A stretch of DNA of 64,000 nt from Sinotaia quadrata (GCA_028829895.1 CM054183.1:17775975-17839974), one strand, 5' to 3'; counted from the stretch's first letter, positions 1 to 15,100 are shown. The notes: generated from the sequence alone by a model not told the origin. Numbers and translations are program-made.

Positions 1-2326
1 GTGGGACAAAACTAGTTTATGAGACTAATCAGTAATGCACATGGATTAAAACTGAAGTGCATTATTGTGAAGGGACATGATATTTAATGTTACAATGCCC
101 TGTATTTGGCTATTATAGCTGCCATTTGTAAATTTTTGTATAGTCTATAGTCTTTTTTTTTAACAATGAAGTTATTTTCATTTTTAACGTACTGGCTGTC
201 TAGTTTTTGCAATGTTTGTAACTCCATTTCCTAGAGACTACACACAAGCTGAATGCTCAAAAAATCAGGATGAAATGGTAGAATGTGAATAAAATGAGCA
301 ACAAAATACTGATTAATCCAATGAATATAACCACCACCAGTTGAATATACTATTGTTATGCTTGTGGTGTACCTACTGTAGGCAGACAATGATTTACAGA
401 GGTGAACTTATCTGAGTTGATTGAATATGTAAATGCCATGTGTTTGACATACACTGAAGCTGATACAGTGATAAAGAGTTTTTTTGACTTAAAATAATAA
501 ATCTGGCACAATCATTGTGTTTAAGCACTCATTCATACTGCCTTAATATATCTGGTTTTAATGAAAGATTGACATTATATTTTAATCTTGCACACATATT
601 TGTTTACAAGCCATTTTTGTAGTTTGACTGCCTGAATGAATTTAGGGATGGCACTTTATAGATTAGTGCTACAGTATAATACTATCAAATATCTATTTCA
701 AGTATCACAATTGTAAAATATACATGATTTGTTTTTGTGCAAATAAGAAATTAAGATGAATGAAATAAAATACAAATTATGCCAAAATTAATGATGAAAT
801 ATAACATCTGACATTAATCTATTAGCTACACCACTAACTTCCAGCAGAATTTAATACACAATGGAGAAAACTTTAATCATGCTTGAATCTGCCTAAACAT
901 TTTACTGCATCCATTTAAAATACCTGAATGCAATTTGTATCCAAAATATATTAATTATATAATGTTGGTAAACAATTTATTTTATTTTCAAAGACAGCAG
1001 TATTTGTTATCTTGAAACAAAAAAAATTTTTAAGTTAAATCTCAATTATAATGAAACATTGCTTAGTTAAGTTGATCTTATCTGTTTTTATATGATGATA
1101 TATATATATATATATATATCTCAGCAACTATTATGATCTTTTAGAATAAAAAAAAAGGGTTATGTACATTTACTTAGAAAATTGGGGTTTCAAATGCAAC
1201 ATATCAAAAGAAAATTAATTCTCTAAGTAAATAATAATTGTCTTCAAATATGGGAACATATAGTTACTTTTTAAATATCAAAAGACCAACAATCAAAATG
1301 TAAATACAATAAATGTGCATATATAAAAATACAAAGAGGACTGCAGTCATTAAAAAAATTAAATAAAAATTGTAAACAGGTATAAAATGCATGGTTTGTA
1401 AACTAGTCATAACATATTTTCAACTACAGTACTTGCACTCAGATACAGCTTTAATATTACACACATACAAATGCCCACCATCACACTCACAAACCAACAT
1501 TAAAATTAAAATGCCTTCCATTATTTGTACCCTCTTCCAAACTTTAAAAAAAATCTAAATCATAGCATGTATATTAGAAACAGCAATTTAAATCATTAAA
1601 AACTATTTCAAACACAAAGTGCATGATCAGGACACTGGAAAATGCATTTCAAAATATGCATTAGTTGAGTAGCTGGTATAACCCCCCATTCATGCTGGCA
1701 TGTGTGCAGATTCACTCATATGTCCATATACAAAGCACTTATAAAATTGTTCTTTGTATAAAACAGTCTAAATTATTTACAAACACTTGTGTATAGTACA
1801 CATTGGCCATTTTAAAAAGAAAATAATGCAACTAAGAAAAATGTGTACATCATTAAAAATTAAACAAAAATTATTTACACCATTATAAAGGCATGAGAAA
1901 GAGTAATGGCAGTTACCATTACTTCAAGTGAATGTGAAATAGCAATATGAATGAAAAGAGACAATAAGCAATGGACGTTAACCAATATTAAAGGAATACT
2001 ATTACAAGTCACTTCAAAGAGTGCAAAAACAGTTATAAAATGTCCGTTCAGTACACAGAGCAAATAAGTCATTGTAACATGATACATTAACATATAATAA
2101 AACATTTATAACAATGGCGAAAGAGAAATTACATTTTAAAAAATAAGAAAAAAATACTTTGCAATTATTTTCAATTTATGTTCTGAGAGCAGACTGAACA
2201 AAATACCAAATGTAGACAAAATGATAACAAATCTTTAGTTATAATCTTAAACAAATCACAAATTTAATACAATACAAATTGTAATATATATAATGGACCA
2301 TGTTTGTTAATAATAATTGTCTTTAC
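1..2326. other. No gene seen; AT-rich flank
   Basis: No exon with good splice sites or recognisable protein is visible here. There is a short TA microsatellite near 1098-1120 and many A- or T-rich runs. Because flotillin-2 on the minus strand ends at 3168, part of this could be its 3' untranslated region, or 3' exons of the gene to which the exon candidate at 2327-2417 belongs. Confidence 0.4.
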
Positions 2327-2417
2327 CTTAAGTGAACGATAATCAGTTTTATTTCTTTTACTAAGGCTCAGAATTTGATCAAAGAAGTCACTATCTTGCT
2401 GTTCAAGGAAATGTAAT
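2327..2417 (-). CDS. Orphan internal coding exon candidate, unknown gene
   Basis: On the minus strand a pyrimidine-rich acceptor (TTCTGTTGTTCTCTCAG) is followed by 91 nt that stay open in one frame and end at a consensus donor (CTTAAG then GTAAAG). The exon has one leading base plus 30 codons, ending at a codon boundary. The peptide contains FLEQQDSDFFDQILSL and ends in DYRSLK, an acidic-to-basic helical composition that looks coding. The pattern FFDQI...DYR faintly recalls a GoLoco motif but lacks its core Q and R residues, so I do not assign it. It lies downstream of the flotillin-2 stop on the same strand. The start phase does not match a join to the phase-0 penultimate flotillin exon, so a separate gene is more likely. 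No family recognised. Confidence 0.4.
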
Positions 2418-2497
2418 CTGAGAGAACAACAGAAAATAACACACACACGCATACTCATGACACACACATGCAAGTACATAAACACACCTGACAAACA

Positions 2498-2698
2498 AGA
2501 ACACCTTTACTTAGATAAGGGCACATACACTAAGACTGGAATACCTATACTAAGACAGGAATTCATATACTATGACAGGAACACATACACTAAGACAAGA
2601 ACTAAAATATAAACAGCTATACTAAAACACTTAACACTAAGACAGAAACATCTAAACTAAGAAAGGAATCCTATATAAAGACAGGAACACCTACTGTA
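2498..2698. repeat. Degenerate tandem repeat, about 25 bp unit
   Basis: About seven diverged copies of a unit like ATACACTAAGACAGGAAC are arranged head to tail. It has no coding character and lies between the orphan exon and the flotillin-2 stop. Confidence 0.7.
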
Positions 2699-3163
2699 GG
2701 AGTATCGTTCACAACCAATGCATTTTCCATCAACATTTTTGCTCTACATATTAACGAAGGCAATGGAAAGGAAAGCAGTATGTATAAAAAGTATATTTTA
2801 AAACAATCATGGAAAATGAAAAGTGTAGTTTTAGATCAACAAAACGGTGGCGTTAAATAAATTTCAAGAGATGAAAATAAAGACTATTTATGGTAGCATG
2901 AAATAAAAAAGAATTGCATTTAAGAGCACCAAACTGTAAGAGATAGCAAAGGAGGGGAGGCTGTAAAAGCATGCCATGTGGATAAAGGACTTAAGAAAAA
3001 GAAAAGAATGAGTGCATGTGGAATAAAGAAAGAAAAAGATATGAAGAAGGGGAGGTTGGGATCAAAGATGTGATTTTCCACAACAGTTAGAAATGTAACT
3101 GACTAAATCCACAAAAAGTATGAAAATGAACACTATTGCACTCTGATGAATGAATGAGATGAT

Positions 3164-3169
3164 TTTATT
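3164..3169 (-). promoter_or_regulatory. AATAAA overlapping the flotillin-2 stop codon
   Basis: On the minus strand the stop TAA at 3170-3168 runs straight into TAATAAAAT, so a canonical polyadenylation hexamer overlaps the stop. If used, it would leave a 3' UTR of only about 20 nt. Other hexamers lie further downstream, for example near 2349, so this may be coincidence in AT-rich DNA. Confidence 0.2.
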
Positions 3170-6100
3170 AAGAAGCTTGGGCACCAGGGATCTTGGTAAA
3201 AACCTGAAAATTAAAAAAAAAAAATGAATTTGTTATGAATTAAAAACAAAAGTACATTAAAACCAGATTAATTTTTTTTAAAGCTAATCATGTACAATGA
3301 TAAAGAAATTCATTTTTGTTATTAAAAAATAAAAGGTAAAATTAATTTCATTTTTTTTTATAAACAGGTATAAGCAATATGAAATGTAATTATTTTGAAA
3401 CTTCTAGTGCCATACAAATATATTCAAATCTAGTGTATTTTGTAAATGGGAGAAGACAAAAAGATCTGTATTCAAGATTTCCATGAATTTTCAAGGAGTG
3501 CCTGATAGGATAATGTATACTTTATTTGCCTTCAGGCAATATAGTAGATTGATTATTATGATGATATCATGATGATTGGATTATTATGATGATATCATGA
3601 TGATTGTGACCGTGATGTTGAGTGTTTGGTACTTGTAACAATCAACACTCATGAGTGTTTACAAACAAAATAAACTTTCCTTATGGTGGATTAAAGCAAT
3701 GGATAAAAGCATTAAGTGTTGTGGATGAATGAAAAACATTTATCATAAATGAAACTGCCTCCTGAAAGATCATTTACTTATGTCATTTGAACTACATGTG
3801 CTAATACCTTGGAAACATCCACTCCAGTCAGAGCCATCACAGCAGGAGGAAGCTGGCTAATGAGACGAGACACCTCACTTGTTGTGCGATCATCACCTAC
3901 TAAAACAATCTCGTCTACTTTGGCCAGGGGTGCTGAGACTTCAGCTGCTACCTGTTACACCAAACATGTTATTTTTTTCTTTTTAAAAAAATCAAAATAC
4001 TTCATACTGACAAGCAAAACTGTTAGTTACTAGACAACATAAAATTAGTTTAAAAAATCATCGATTATGATTGGCAGGTTCTAGCCAAGAAAAACACTTC
4101 TGTATTTTTCCTTATAAATTCTAACTATAATTCAGGATAGAGTCTGCATGTAAATATACCCAGCTACTTTAAATTCACAGGGAAAATTCTTAATTTTTGG
4201 TAGCAACCATACATTAGCAAATTGCTGTACAATTTTCTCACAAACAACACCGGATTTGTCAATATACTGTCAATCAGATTTATGACTGATAAAATGAAGT
4301 AACTGCAAAATCACACTGCAAAATTTCAGTAATTATACTGAAGACTAAAAGTTAAAAAAAAATTTAATATTTATAAAGTTCATACAATTTTTACAATATA
4401 TTTTAATAAAAGCAGTAAAAAAGCAAGGACATTTATAAGGTAAATGTTTGTACAATGACAGGTCCAACTAACAAGTTATCTCCAATAACAATTTAAAAAT
4501 TCATTTAATGAGCAAAAAAATCTGATTAACAAGTTGGAGCCAATTACTAAAATCCCATTGAAATAATAAATTTGGTTCACAAGATTTCCAATTCTGTGGA
4601 AAGGAATTGCAACAAGAAGCATATGAAGGAACGAAACAAAAAGTAACAATCAGAAGCAAGGAAGAAAGCTGACTCCCTTGAGAAAATTTGGAACCTCCAG
4701 ACATGTCCAAAGTACCAAAACTTAAACAAAATATTATGAGAGAATACTCCGTTCAAGGAACACGCTACCTGATGAATACTTGAATCTTTTATCTGCCTGT
4801 GAACTAAAAGGGCCACTCTGGCTTGGATTGTATGTCAATGAAAATGTATTGTACCTTATACTCTTCTAGTACACACATCGGGTTGAATTGTGGAAGAAAA
4901 AAATTCTGAAAACTGCAATAAATAATATTTTTCACAACAAACCTTGGGCAGGGTCTCCAGAACCAGGTTCAACATGGCTGCTTCTCCATACTGTCTATAA
5001 GCAGCTGCCTTCAATCGCATACGTTCAGCTTCTGCTTTGCCAACGGCCTCAATAGCTGTAGCCTCAGCAGCACCAATTAAACGAATCTTATCTGCTTCAG
5101 CTTTAGCTACTTCCACAGTCTGGAATCTGGAAATAAGAATACATAAAAAATAACTAACTCGCTGCAGATACATCCTGTCTAGCCTTTTCTCAGAGACAAA
5201 ACTATTTTATAACAGTATACACCATTCATGATTATAAACGAATTTTAAAAAAAATATTGTTTTATATGAGAAAGGTAATATAATAATAGCAAAAATAGAG
5301 GTCACAAACCTCTGGCCTTCAGCAATCTGTGTCATCTTGTATGCAGCAGCCTCAGCGGGCCGTTTAACTGTTGATATCAGCTCCTTTTCTTTGCGAAGAA
5401 TTTCTTTTTCTTCCACATCAATCTGCTTGCGCCTTTCAACTACCTCTATCTCCATCTCCTCACTACGAATCCTTTGTTTTTCTTTTGCGCACTGCAGTTC
5501 GTAGGCCAATTCAGACTCTGCATGCTAAGCAAAACATTGAACCACAAGCACTCTTGTTATAGGTTATCACAGGATTACTTTTACAAAAACATCAAATTCA
5601 TTTTGAACACAAGCAAAATATTATAATTTAAGTTGCCAAAAGACCACGATCCTCTTTGACAAGAGAGATAACTTACTTTAGTGTTGACCTCACTGTCGAA
5701 GTGGGCTTTCTGCATTTGATATTCACGTGAAGAGTCTGCGATGGAAGCATCAGCTCTGTACTTGGTATCCATCTTGACTTTTTCACACTCTGCTTCCTGG
5801 AAATTATTTTTAATGGTCATAATGTTAATTAGGTTATCTTCTTCCTATAAATATTATATTTTCATAATAATTTTCAAATGTGAACAATTTGTAAATGCAA
5901 TGAAGTCTTTATATTTACAATTTTACATTTTGAAATCTGACCTCTCATAAAAGTTTTGCTATATGACCGGTATGTAAATCCAGACTAGAAGCTTTCAACA
6001 AATGCATTGTATTATTTTAAAATTAAGCAACTACACAATCTTTTTTAAAAGTAATTAACACTGTATATTATTAAAACTATGTGTTTAAAGCAAATGAAAC

Positions 6101-9100
6101 TGTTGCAAATGCTAATTAAAATGCAAGCTAAGTTTGATAGTGAAACTTAACTTACACAAACAAATGCAATTTATACAAACAGTATGCAAAAAATGCTCTT
6201 AGTTCATTTAAATCTTATAGTATGCAGGTAACCCTTGATTAACTCCAATGCAAAAACAGCAAATATGGCTTAATATGATTTTAGAAAAAAGGAATAGTTC
6301 CTCAATCATAAATTTTTAATATACTTGGATAAACAGAGTTCTTTTATTTGCAAATTACAATCAAAAGTATTTAACATATTTGGATAAACCCTAAGTAAAC
6401 TAGAAAACTTAGAAGGGACAAACCCTGTTTGTGACTTAAGTCAGTGTTCACTGTAAGTTGGATTTTTGCCTTCAATACCATCTTTAGTTGCATAAAGAGG
6501 CAGTCACGTGAATGTCTATCATATATGTAACAATTCTATGCATAAAAAACATTAAAAAACAACCATTTATTTTTACTAAGCAAAAGTAGTGCAGCACCGA
6601 ACTGAGAGCCGTAACAATGATTTTCATGCTCTAAGACAGTTTTAAATTATAATGAGGTCTATGGACAGAGTGTAGTAACTTCGAATCTGCCATAAGTCGA
6701 TCCACCATAACATGGGGACCTCCTGTAGTTAGGCAGTCAAATGAACAAGAAATGTGAAATCAATTTAGAAGAGACAACCTAGTTTGTGTCTTGTATTAAG
6801 CAAAAAATGAAAACTGTTCAACCTAGAAATGAACACTAGTTTGTGATTTATGTCTCTGGAGTTGTGTGAAATATAAATGTGAACAACTGGATTACATATG
6901 AATTTGGAAAAGATGGATCTAAATGTGTAACCTTAACTCTCTTCAAACGGCAATACAGAATAATAATCAAGTCTGGTTGATGCCTAAACTTATCTATAAA
7001 ATATTATTTATTAAACATTTTACTATAAAAACCACTTGTACATCAAAAGTAAACGTTAATTCATATAACAAATCTGTTTTTTTAAAAGTTATATTTAACA
7101 TTCCATGGTCATAATCTCACGATAAAAATAGTAAAAGGAAACCTCAGATGAGTTTGAAGAAGACATTATTGCTCCAAATTGGAATGGAAATGCTCCAAAT
7201 GGAGAAAGGTTTGTTCATTTATTGTAGGTTAATTTCTACAACATTGGTCAAAGGTCAATTTATAAGTTTTCATTCCTCTGAGTTAGTTTTTATACTTTCA
7301 TCTGCAGAATTACTTATTTTAAGTTAAAATAATGTAGTATTTTAAAGAAATATTTCCTTGAAGTACCAAATTTTTGTTTTTTATTACAACGGTTGCTAAG
7401 GAGCTAAAGACAGTTTTTAATTTATTTGTTTACTTACCTATCCATACTGCTATATATTACAAAGACATTTTCTTCGTGACTTTTATATTAGACTTTCTTT
7501 TATTTGTTTTTCCTATTATTTTTTTAAAAAGAGAAAACTGTATTTGTAGATCTAAGTGATTTTTTTATATCTATATTTTAGGGCCTATGGATATGAGGAT
7601 AAGGATGTGGGTACCCCCACCCCCATTTTCTATCTGAACATATATCAGGGTTGCAGTTGTCCAAGGTCAAGACTAGAAAAGGAGCCAAGCAGTGTTTGAG
7701 GCCCATCAAATATTTTAAAACTGTACTTTACAGAGACTTAGAGAACTACTATGTAAAACAACCATAGCTAGTTAAGGATTATAAGGGTGGATAAAAGTGA
7801 CAAGTTAATAAATAAATATAAGATTTTGAGAAAAACAAAGTGGTGGAAGACATTATTTTTTCTTCTTTTTTTTTATACTGCTTAAGATAAATGCTTCCAT
7901 TTTATTTAAGATTGGAGGAAAAATGCAGATATAGAAGAACTGAAAAGACCAGCTAGATATGGTCAACTTGAATTTATAAAAGAGTTAATAAGGGAACTGG
8001 GGAATGAATATAGGTTTGCATGATGATTTACCTGTTACTAGAAAGCCACCAGTTATTTTTTCGCCATGCTATGGATCCTGAGTTAACTAATGTTCATTGA
8101 AATTGTAATTGTGTTATCAAACCATGCATATTGAAAGAAAAACAAGTGTTAGGTGTACACAGTTTGTAATATTTTCTTATGCTGTTAGAAAAGAAGAAAC
8201 TGTCTTTCTGTTTTTCAATACCATAGCAACACTATTAAGTTTGCATGATACATCAGGATAAGCCATATTACTTTACTGATAGAAAAAAATTGATTATGTC
8301 ACAAAAGTAAAGTCTCAAATTTGCTGGTAATAGTGGTAGTAATACTTAACGACTTGTCAATTCATTATTTACTATCACACTGTTGGTATTTGGTCTTCTC
8401 TTGCAGATATTATTATATTTCAATAATCTAACAATTGTTTTTCAATTATCCATATCTTTTATCCTTCTTGGTCTAATTGTAAAATCTGTATTTTTAATCA
8501 TAAAAAAATTAAAATAATCCTCACATTTATTTTATTAAAATGTACAAATATGTCACAGTACATTTACATTTGTATTTTTATTAAAGTCAATTCAATTTCC
8601 AATAAAATGATATATAATAAATATATATACACTTCAAAACCTTGGCAGTGATATGTTCTAAATAAACCTTGAATGTAACAAGGAGAAAAATCACACACAT
8701 GGTTGTTAGTAAATAAATACACACCCTGATTCCAGCATCTCTGTTTGCCTCAGCAACACCAACATCAGCATCCCTCTTTACATTAGCTGTCTGTGCACGA
8801 CCAAGAGATGAGAGGTACTCCACCTTGTCATAGATGTCTTTTATGGTAAAACTCAAAATTTCAATTCCCATCCTCCCTACATCAGGGGAAGCAACCTCAC
8901 GAACAAGCTGTGCAAACTGATCTCGATCTTGGTAGATTGCCTCCACACTAAGTGTACCTAAAAATTAAAAATCAATTAGTAAACATACAAAAAAATTACA
9001 AATTAATCTTTACTGGATGTGATGGTATAAATAATATAAGGAGGTAGTTTATTATATATTTTGCAATTTAAATTTTTTATTTTTTTTAGCATAAAAAGTA

Positions 9101-12100
9101 AATGGCATCTTTTAAAACATCTTCATGAATGTAAATGAAAATTAAAAGTTGCTTACTTGTGTTATTTGTTCGCTTTTGCTAACAACAATGTAAACAACTG
9201 ATAAATAATTTATAAATAAATAAATATTTTTCTTTTTCTATTTAAACAACTCTAGTCTATTAATTATATTTAAAATTCAAAAAAAGTGAGCAGGCTTATT
9301 TTTCTTTTAAAAATGTCACATTTCTTCTTTAAATTAATTTTAATACTTTCCATAAAAAATATGCAAAGTCATCTTATTTTCCTAAGTATTATTAATAAAA
9401 ATTATACTGCATACATGAAAATGATCATTATTTAAATTTTAAAAAAATGAAAATAAAAGACTAACTAGAAATATAAAAAATGCACCAAAACTAAAAAGAC
9501 TAACTAGAAATATACTCAATATTACTTAGTCAATCATCATTATTTCAGCATAATGTATCTCAAAGAAACAAAAATATCAATAGCTGCACCAATCACTTAA
9601 AAGCTTCTAGTATGATATAAATATGTCAAAAATACATATTTAAGATAATTATGCCTATTTACTTTGTCATCTTAGAACCTTATGCCAATGTGTTACTGTT
9701 TAAATTTTATAACAATTGTTGCCATTCTATACCAAAGTTCCCAAATGACTGTGTTGAGACAATGACTCAAATTTTCTTCTCAAAAGAGTCTTAACTCTTA
9801 CTATACTTTTGTAAATAAACTTACATCAACTGCATAAATGACTTTGTAAAAACAATGATTTTCAATACATGTGAAATAACTGGAACAGCAGTCTAGAGTT
9901 AGAATAAAACTACAGTAATGAAATAAAAATATTATCCGTTCCTACTTACCTCTTATTTTTATTACCTGTGCACACTGTCAAATTACATTTTTACATAATA
10001 CATCAATATTTTCATTTCTAAACTGCTCTCTATCTCTGTAGCTAGTCATCTAGTCATCCCTCTCAATTAAAAATAAAATCTAATTAAAAATATTGTATCT
10101 CCAGGTTCTAAAGTGTCACCCTCCATTGTGCATTTAATTTTGATAAAATTAAGTTAATTTAAATGTAAATGGTATTCTTAATTAAAAAATGTAATTATGA
10201 CTGGTGTTTTGATCTCAACTATAAAACAATATATCTTTCACGTGGAGAAATTCAGATTGTAAAGTGTACATTAAATTTAGTTAACCATCAATGAAACATA
10301 CGCATAATAGCATAAAGGTGGCATTAAATGTAATTAACAATCAAAACCTATCCAGAATAGCTGAAGGTAGCATTAAATTGAATTATTTGCTAATCAAACA
10401 CATCCAGAATAGCATGAAGATGGCATTAAACTTAACTAACTGCCAATCAAACCTACCCAGAATAGCATGAAAGAGGCATAAAATTTAATTAACTGCCAAT
10501 CAAACCTAAATCAAACACCCAGAATAGCATGAAGGAGGCATACAATTTAATTAACTGCCAATCAAACCTACCCAGAATAGCACGAAGGTGGCCTTCCAAA
10601 GTTTGCAGAATAACATTCTGAATGTGCTCAGATGTTTTGCCCAAAAACTGCTCACAGGCAGTCCTCAGGATTTCAGGTTCCTTAATTATTTTGCACTGTG
10701 CCACCCCAGTCACTGTCACGGGTACACCCTCAGATGTCTCAACTGACTCGCAGGTTGGTGTAAGGGTCATGACTTCCAGAGAAATTCTGTTAAAAAATTT
10801 TGAAAGATAACATTAACAAAGAAATTTGCTGAATGCTCTGTAAGTATCACTGTATAAAATATGAGTTAAAAGATGCATTTTTTTGAATGTGAACTAAAAC
10901 AGTTAGCCATAGGATGATAGGTGCTATCTGGCTAACTCACATTAAAAACTGCTTCATATTTTAAACCTACTAAACAGCATATAAAAAATAAACAGGTACA
11001 AATTATTCACTAATAAATATAATTACCATATCAAAATAAACCTTACATTTTTTTATGTTGAAAAAATGTTATCACCAAATACTGCTTGAATCATACATCA
11101 CTGTCAACTGCTGACAAATGAGAATAAGCATGTCAACCAAAAACATTTAAGCACTCAAGCAGTATGAGTGTATCTAAAAACAATTGTCTATAACTATAAG
11201 ATATACAGTGGACCCTTGATTAAAAAGCAGTCTACTCATGAAATGGAAATTGTGGTAAATGAATCTATTATATTATCAGTGGAATAATTTTAATGTAAGG
11301 CTGTTGTTAATAGAATATTTGTTCATGAATTGAACTGTAAGTCCTCATAGAAGGTAATTTATTAACTGAAATCTTGTTAACTGACCTGCATTTACATTCC
11401 TGGTTTATTACAAGTTCTTTTGAAAGAAAGTTTTAATATAATTTATTTTAAAGCAAAGCATTCAATTTCAAAGTACAAAAAAATTGATAAAAAGATCAAA
11501 TGTGTAAAAAAACAACAACAACTCTTTATATCAACTTGTATTCTATTGATGCTATTTCCACATAAGTGTATCAAAAAAATACCCATTTCAGTTGTCTGAG
11601 GGACAATCTGTTTGTCAAATATTGCTTGTCCATTAAGTTAGCAGTGCAGTAAAACATTAATCACTCAATACCACTGGTTAATGTAAGTTCAACTTATTTT
11701 ATTTTAACTGTTAATAGAAAACAAAATCTAAAATCATCTTTGTTTCAGGGAAATTGAAAAAGTGTATTTCTCTGCCTTCATAATGCCAATATTCAACAAT
11801 ACTTACTGATTTGCATTCTTTGATTTAACCCAAATGTCATTTATCTTCTAAATGTTCTAAAAATAATTGTAATATTAAAAAATGACTATAATTAATTAAG
11901 GATATATTTATCTTGTTTCAATATACTACATAACCATAAAAATATAAGGATTTAAGTTTTAACCTAGAAATAGTGAATTTTCCATGATCACAAGACCATA
12001 TGAATACATCATTTGTAAAAATACAAATACATGCACAATTTTTGTTGTAGATTTTTTAAATATCTTAATATGTTTTACAAAACAACATATTTAATAATAT

Positions 12101-15100
12101 AAATATTAGTGAAAATAAAAAAAATAACTAACTTACAATAGATTGCTTCAGAAGCCTATTAATTATTAATATGCAGGGAAGTTAAACCTGCTATAGTGCT
12201 AACAAGCTGCAACTTTGGAAAAGAATGACCGGAAACAAAATATAGGTTAGTACAAATACAGGAGGTCCTTGAGTTAAGGAGGATTGATTATGGCAGATTT
12301 GAAGTTACGGCATTCTGTTCCTAGACCCATTATAATTTAAAATCACCTTAAGACACGAAAGTCATAGTTACAGTGTTTAGTTCAGCACCCCGCTACATTT
12401 GTTTGGTGAAAATAAATGTTTATTTAATGGTTTTTTAATGCACGTTAAATATATGATAGACGTTAGCATAACTGTCACTAAAGATGTCAGCGGAAGTGAA
12501 AATTTGACTTGTGGCGAACATCGGAACTTTGCCATAACTTATAAGTAGGGTAGGTGCTGTAAATGTCATATTTTTACTTATTAGATGCGATAATATAGAA
12601 TAAGTGAAGGTCATGAGCAATTATACTGAACAGCAATGCCACAAAAATCTGGCTTCGTCCTTGACTGTACTATTTTCATACGTCATTCCACACTCTACTG
12701 GTTTTATAACCTGAACAAGAGAGATAATCATGTATTTTATACATTCAAGTCAATTACATTGTATCTAAAATTGAATCCTTCATCTATCTTTCTTATAAAA
12801 ATATAACTAATATTTCAATTATATATTCCTTTGTATTTACTGCTGATTTGAAAATAAGTGGAAGTCATTTTAGTGATAAATCTATTTTATTATTATATTA
12901 AATATATGTACACCACATGACTGAAGGTTATATTATTTGTTTCTGTACATTTTTTAAAACACAAAAAAAGTGTGAGTGTGTTTAGAAAGATATGATTAGT
13001 CAGCCAGAGAAGCAAACTACCAATGAGTATTTTAGTATCTTTGGCTGGCAATTTGTTACATGGCTCCTGGTAGTATTTTTACATAACGACTACAACTGAA
13101 GGATGCTGGTGGCCAGCCAACACAGGGTGATTGCATATGAGACAAGCAGGTTTTTCGTCCTGTCATAACTGATCGGAAAATTATCAAAACTGAAAGTGAA
13201 AAATCACTTCCATAAACCGAAAAGCAAAAGACCAGAGTAAACCAAAAGATTCTCCCACTCAAAATGGAAGGCAGGCAGGTTTGTTTTGACAGAGACCAGA
13301 ATTATTTTTTTCTATTTTTCTTTATGATGCCATGTTAAGTACCCATAGTATAACTTTGTAACATAGAAATCATATTTGGTCCTAGTGGAAAGAATATCAA
13401 CCATCATAAAAACTCTACTTTTCTCAACAGACAACTTAACATAAAATGGGATAAGTTGTCATGCTGCAAAAATAATATTACATAAATAAACAAAGTGTCT
13501 ATTTAAATATAATTTTTTTAATACATAATAAGCCTAAATGTGATGTTTATATTCTTAAATATAATTCACAGGTTTTTCTATCCGTACTTGCTCAGATTTA
13601 AAACATACAAGCTATATAAAACTTTAAATGCAAAAGAAACCACAAGGATATGTATAAAAATATATCATCGATAGATGTTAATCAATTTAATAAAAATATA
13701 TCAAAATTATCATAAATCTTAGCTGTTTTGAAATGTCAGTAATCCCGAAAGTTTTCTTGCCATTGCTTTTATAACAATGTGATCTTGATGTAACCAACAG
13801 ATACTTTTGTATTTTGTATTTATACTCATCACACCTAGACAAAATGACATGAGAGTTATCTTTCCACAATATGGTACCTTAGAAAATGTAAGAAGTAATT
13901 CACAATATTATCGTCATTATTTTATATTTATCATTTTATGCACATATAATTTTCTTTGTCATGTGCTAAAATGTAAATGAAGGCAATTTAATTTTCTCAC
14001 AGCTGAATATTTCTGAATACAAGAAATAAATTTGAAAAACACTAGCATATGAATACAGTATTTCAAATGCAATGATTGTTTAAATAGCACATGGCCTTTA
14101 AGAAAGCTAAAAGCATTATTCAGACTTAGCATCTCATTTACTGAACACTGAGATTGCAGATGCAAACCTTCCCAATAAGAGTACAGTGTATTGCATAGCC
14201 AGGACATGCCATACACTTGCTAAAATACAGGTGTGCGATGAAGTGAGGAATAAAAGGCTTGATATTCAAAATATTGGGACCTGCAGAGATCAGCATAAAT
14301 ATGTTGGGCACCAAGTTACATTAAAGGGCAATTCACAGCTCTCACTGGGTGTACAGGGAAGAAGCTAAAACACTTTTAGACACTACCATAAAGTTTCATA
14401 CATATTTTCAATGCTTTAATACTAGTCACAAAATCTTCCAAACATAAAATGATGTATTACTTACTATTTTGTTATAATTAACAATAGTATATGTCAAGCA
14501 TGCTTTTAGTTTTATGTCTATCACTCTATGAATTATGCATAAAGAATAAACAAGTATAGTTTTAAAGATTTTTTAAATATGAAAGTTTCGTACATAAATA
14601 AATTATAAAGGTGAGAACTGAGATGAATTGTGCAAAAGTGCTTCTGTGACAAGGTACTGTGATTAAAATGTCTTTTCTCGCAGACCTTGGGAAAGTTTGA
14701 AGTTTTATAAATATAAGCAAAGTAACTAGTACTGTAGTAGTAGTAAGATAGTAACAATCTTATGGAATCAATTAAATCTGTACGTCACGAGGTGACTGAA
14801 GGATATAGACTAAAATCTACACCATGGAAACTGCAATGGGATCTTGCACATTGAAAAGAAAATTAAACACATACAGAGTAACCAGAATAAAATATGTTCC
14901 CTTACTTTTGTGTGTCTGTGACCAGCCACCATGCCCAGCCCCAGCCTCCAATAATGTACTTGCGGCTTTCAGCTCCACAACAACCACCTTAAAATAAAAA
15001 TATTAGTTTTTACTTGTTAAAACTGATACTCTTTATTACTGTAATCAAAATTGATCATGCTATGTATGGATTGTATGCAGATTCACTTAGGCCTACAAAT

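Noticed and set aside
2327..2417. GoLoco motif in the orphan exon
   Set aside because: Spacing partly fits, but the defining Q and R residues of the GoLoco core are missing.
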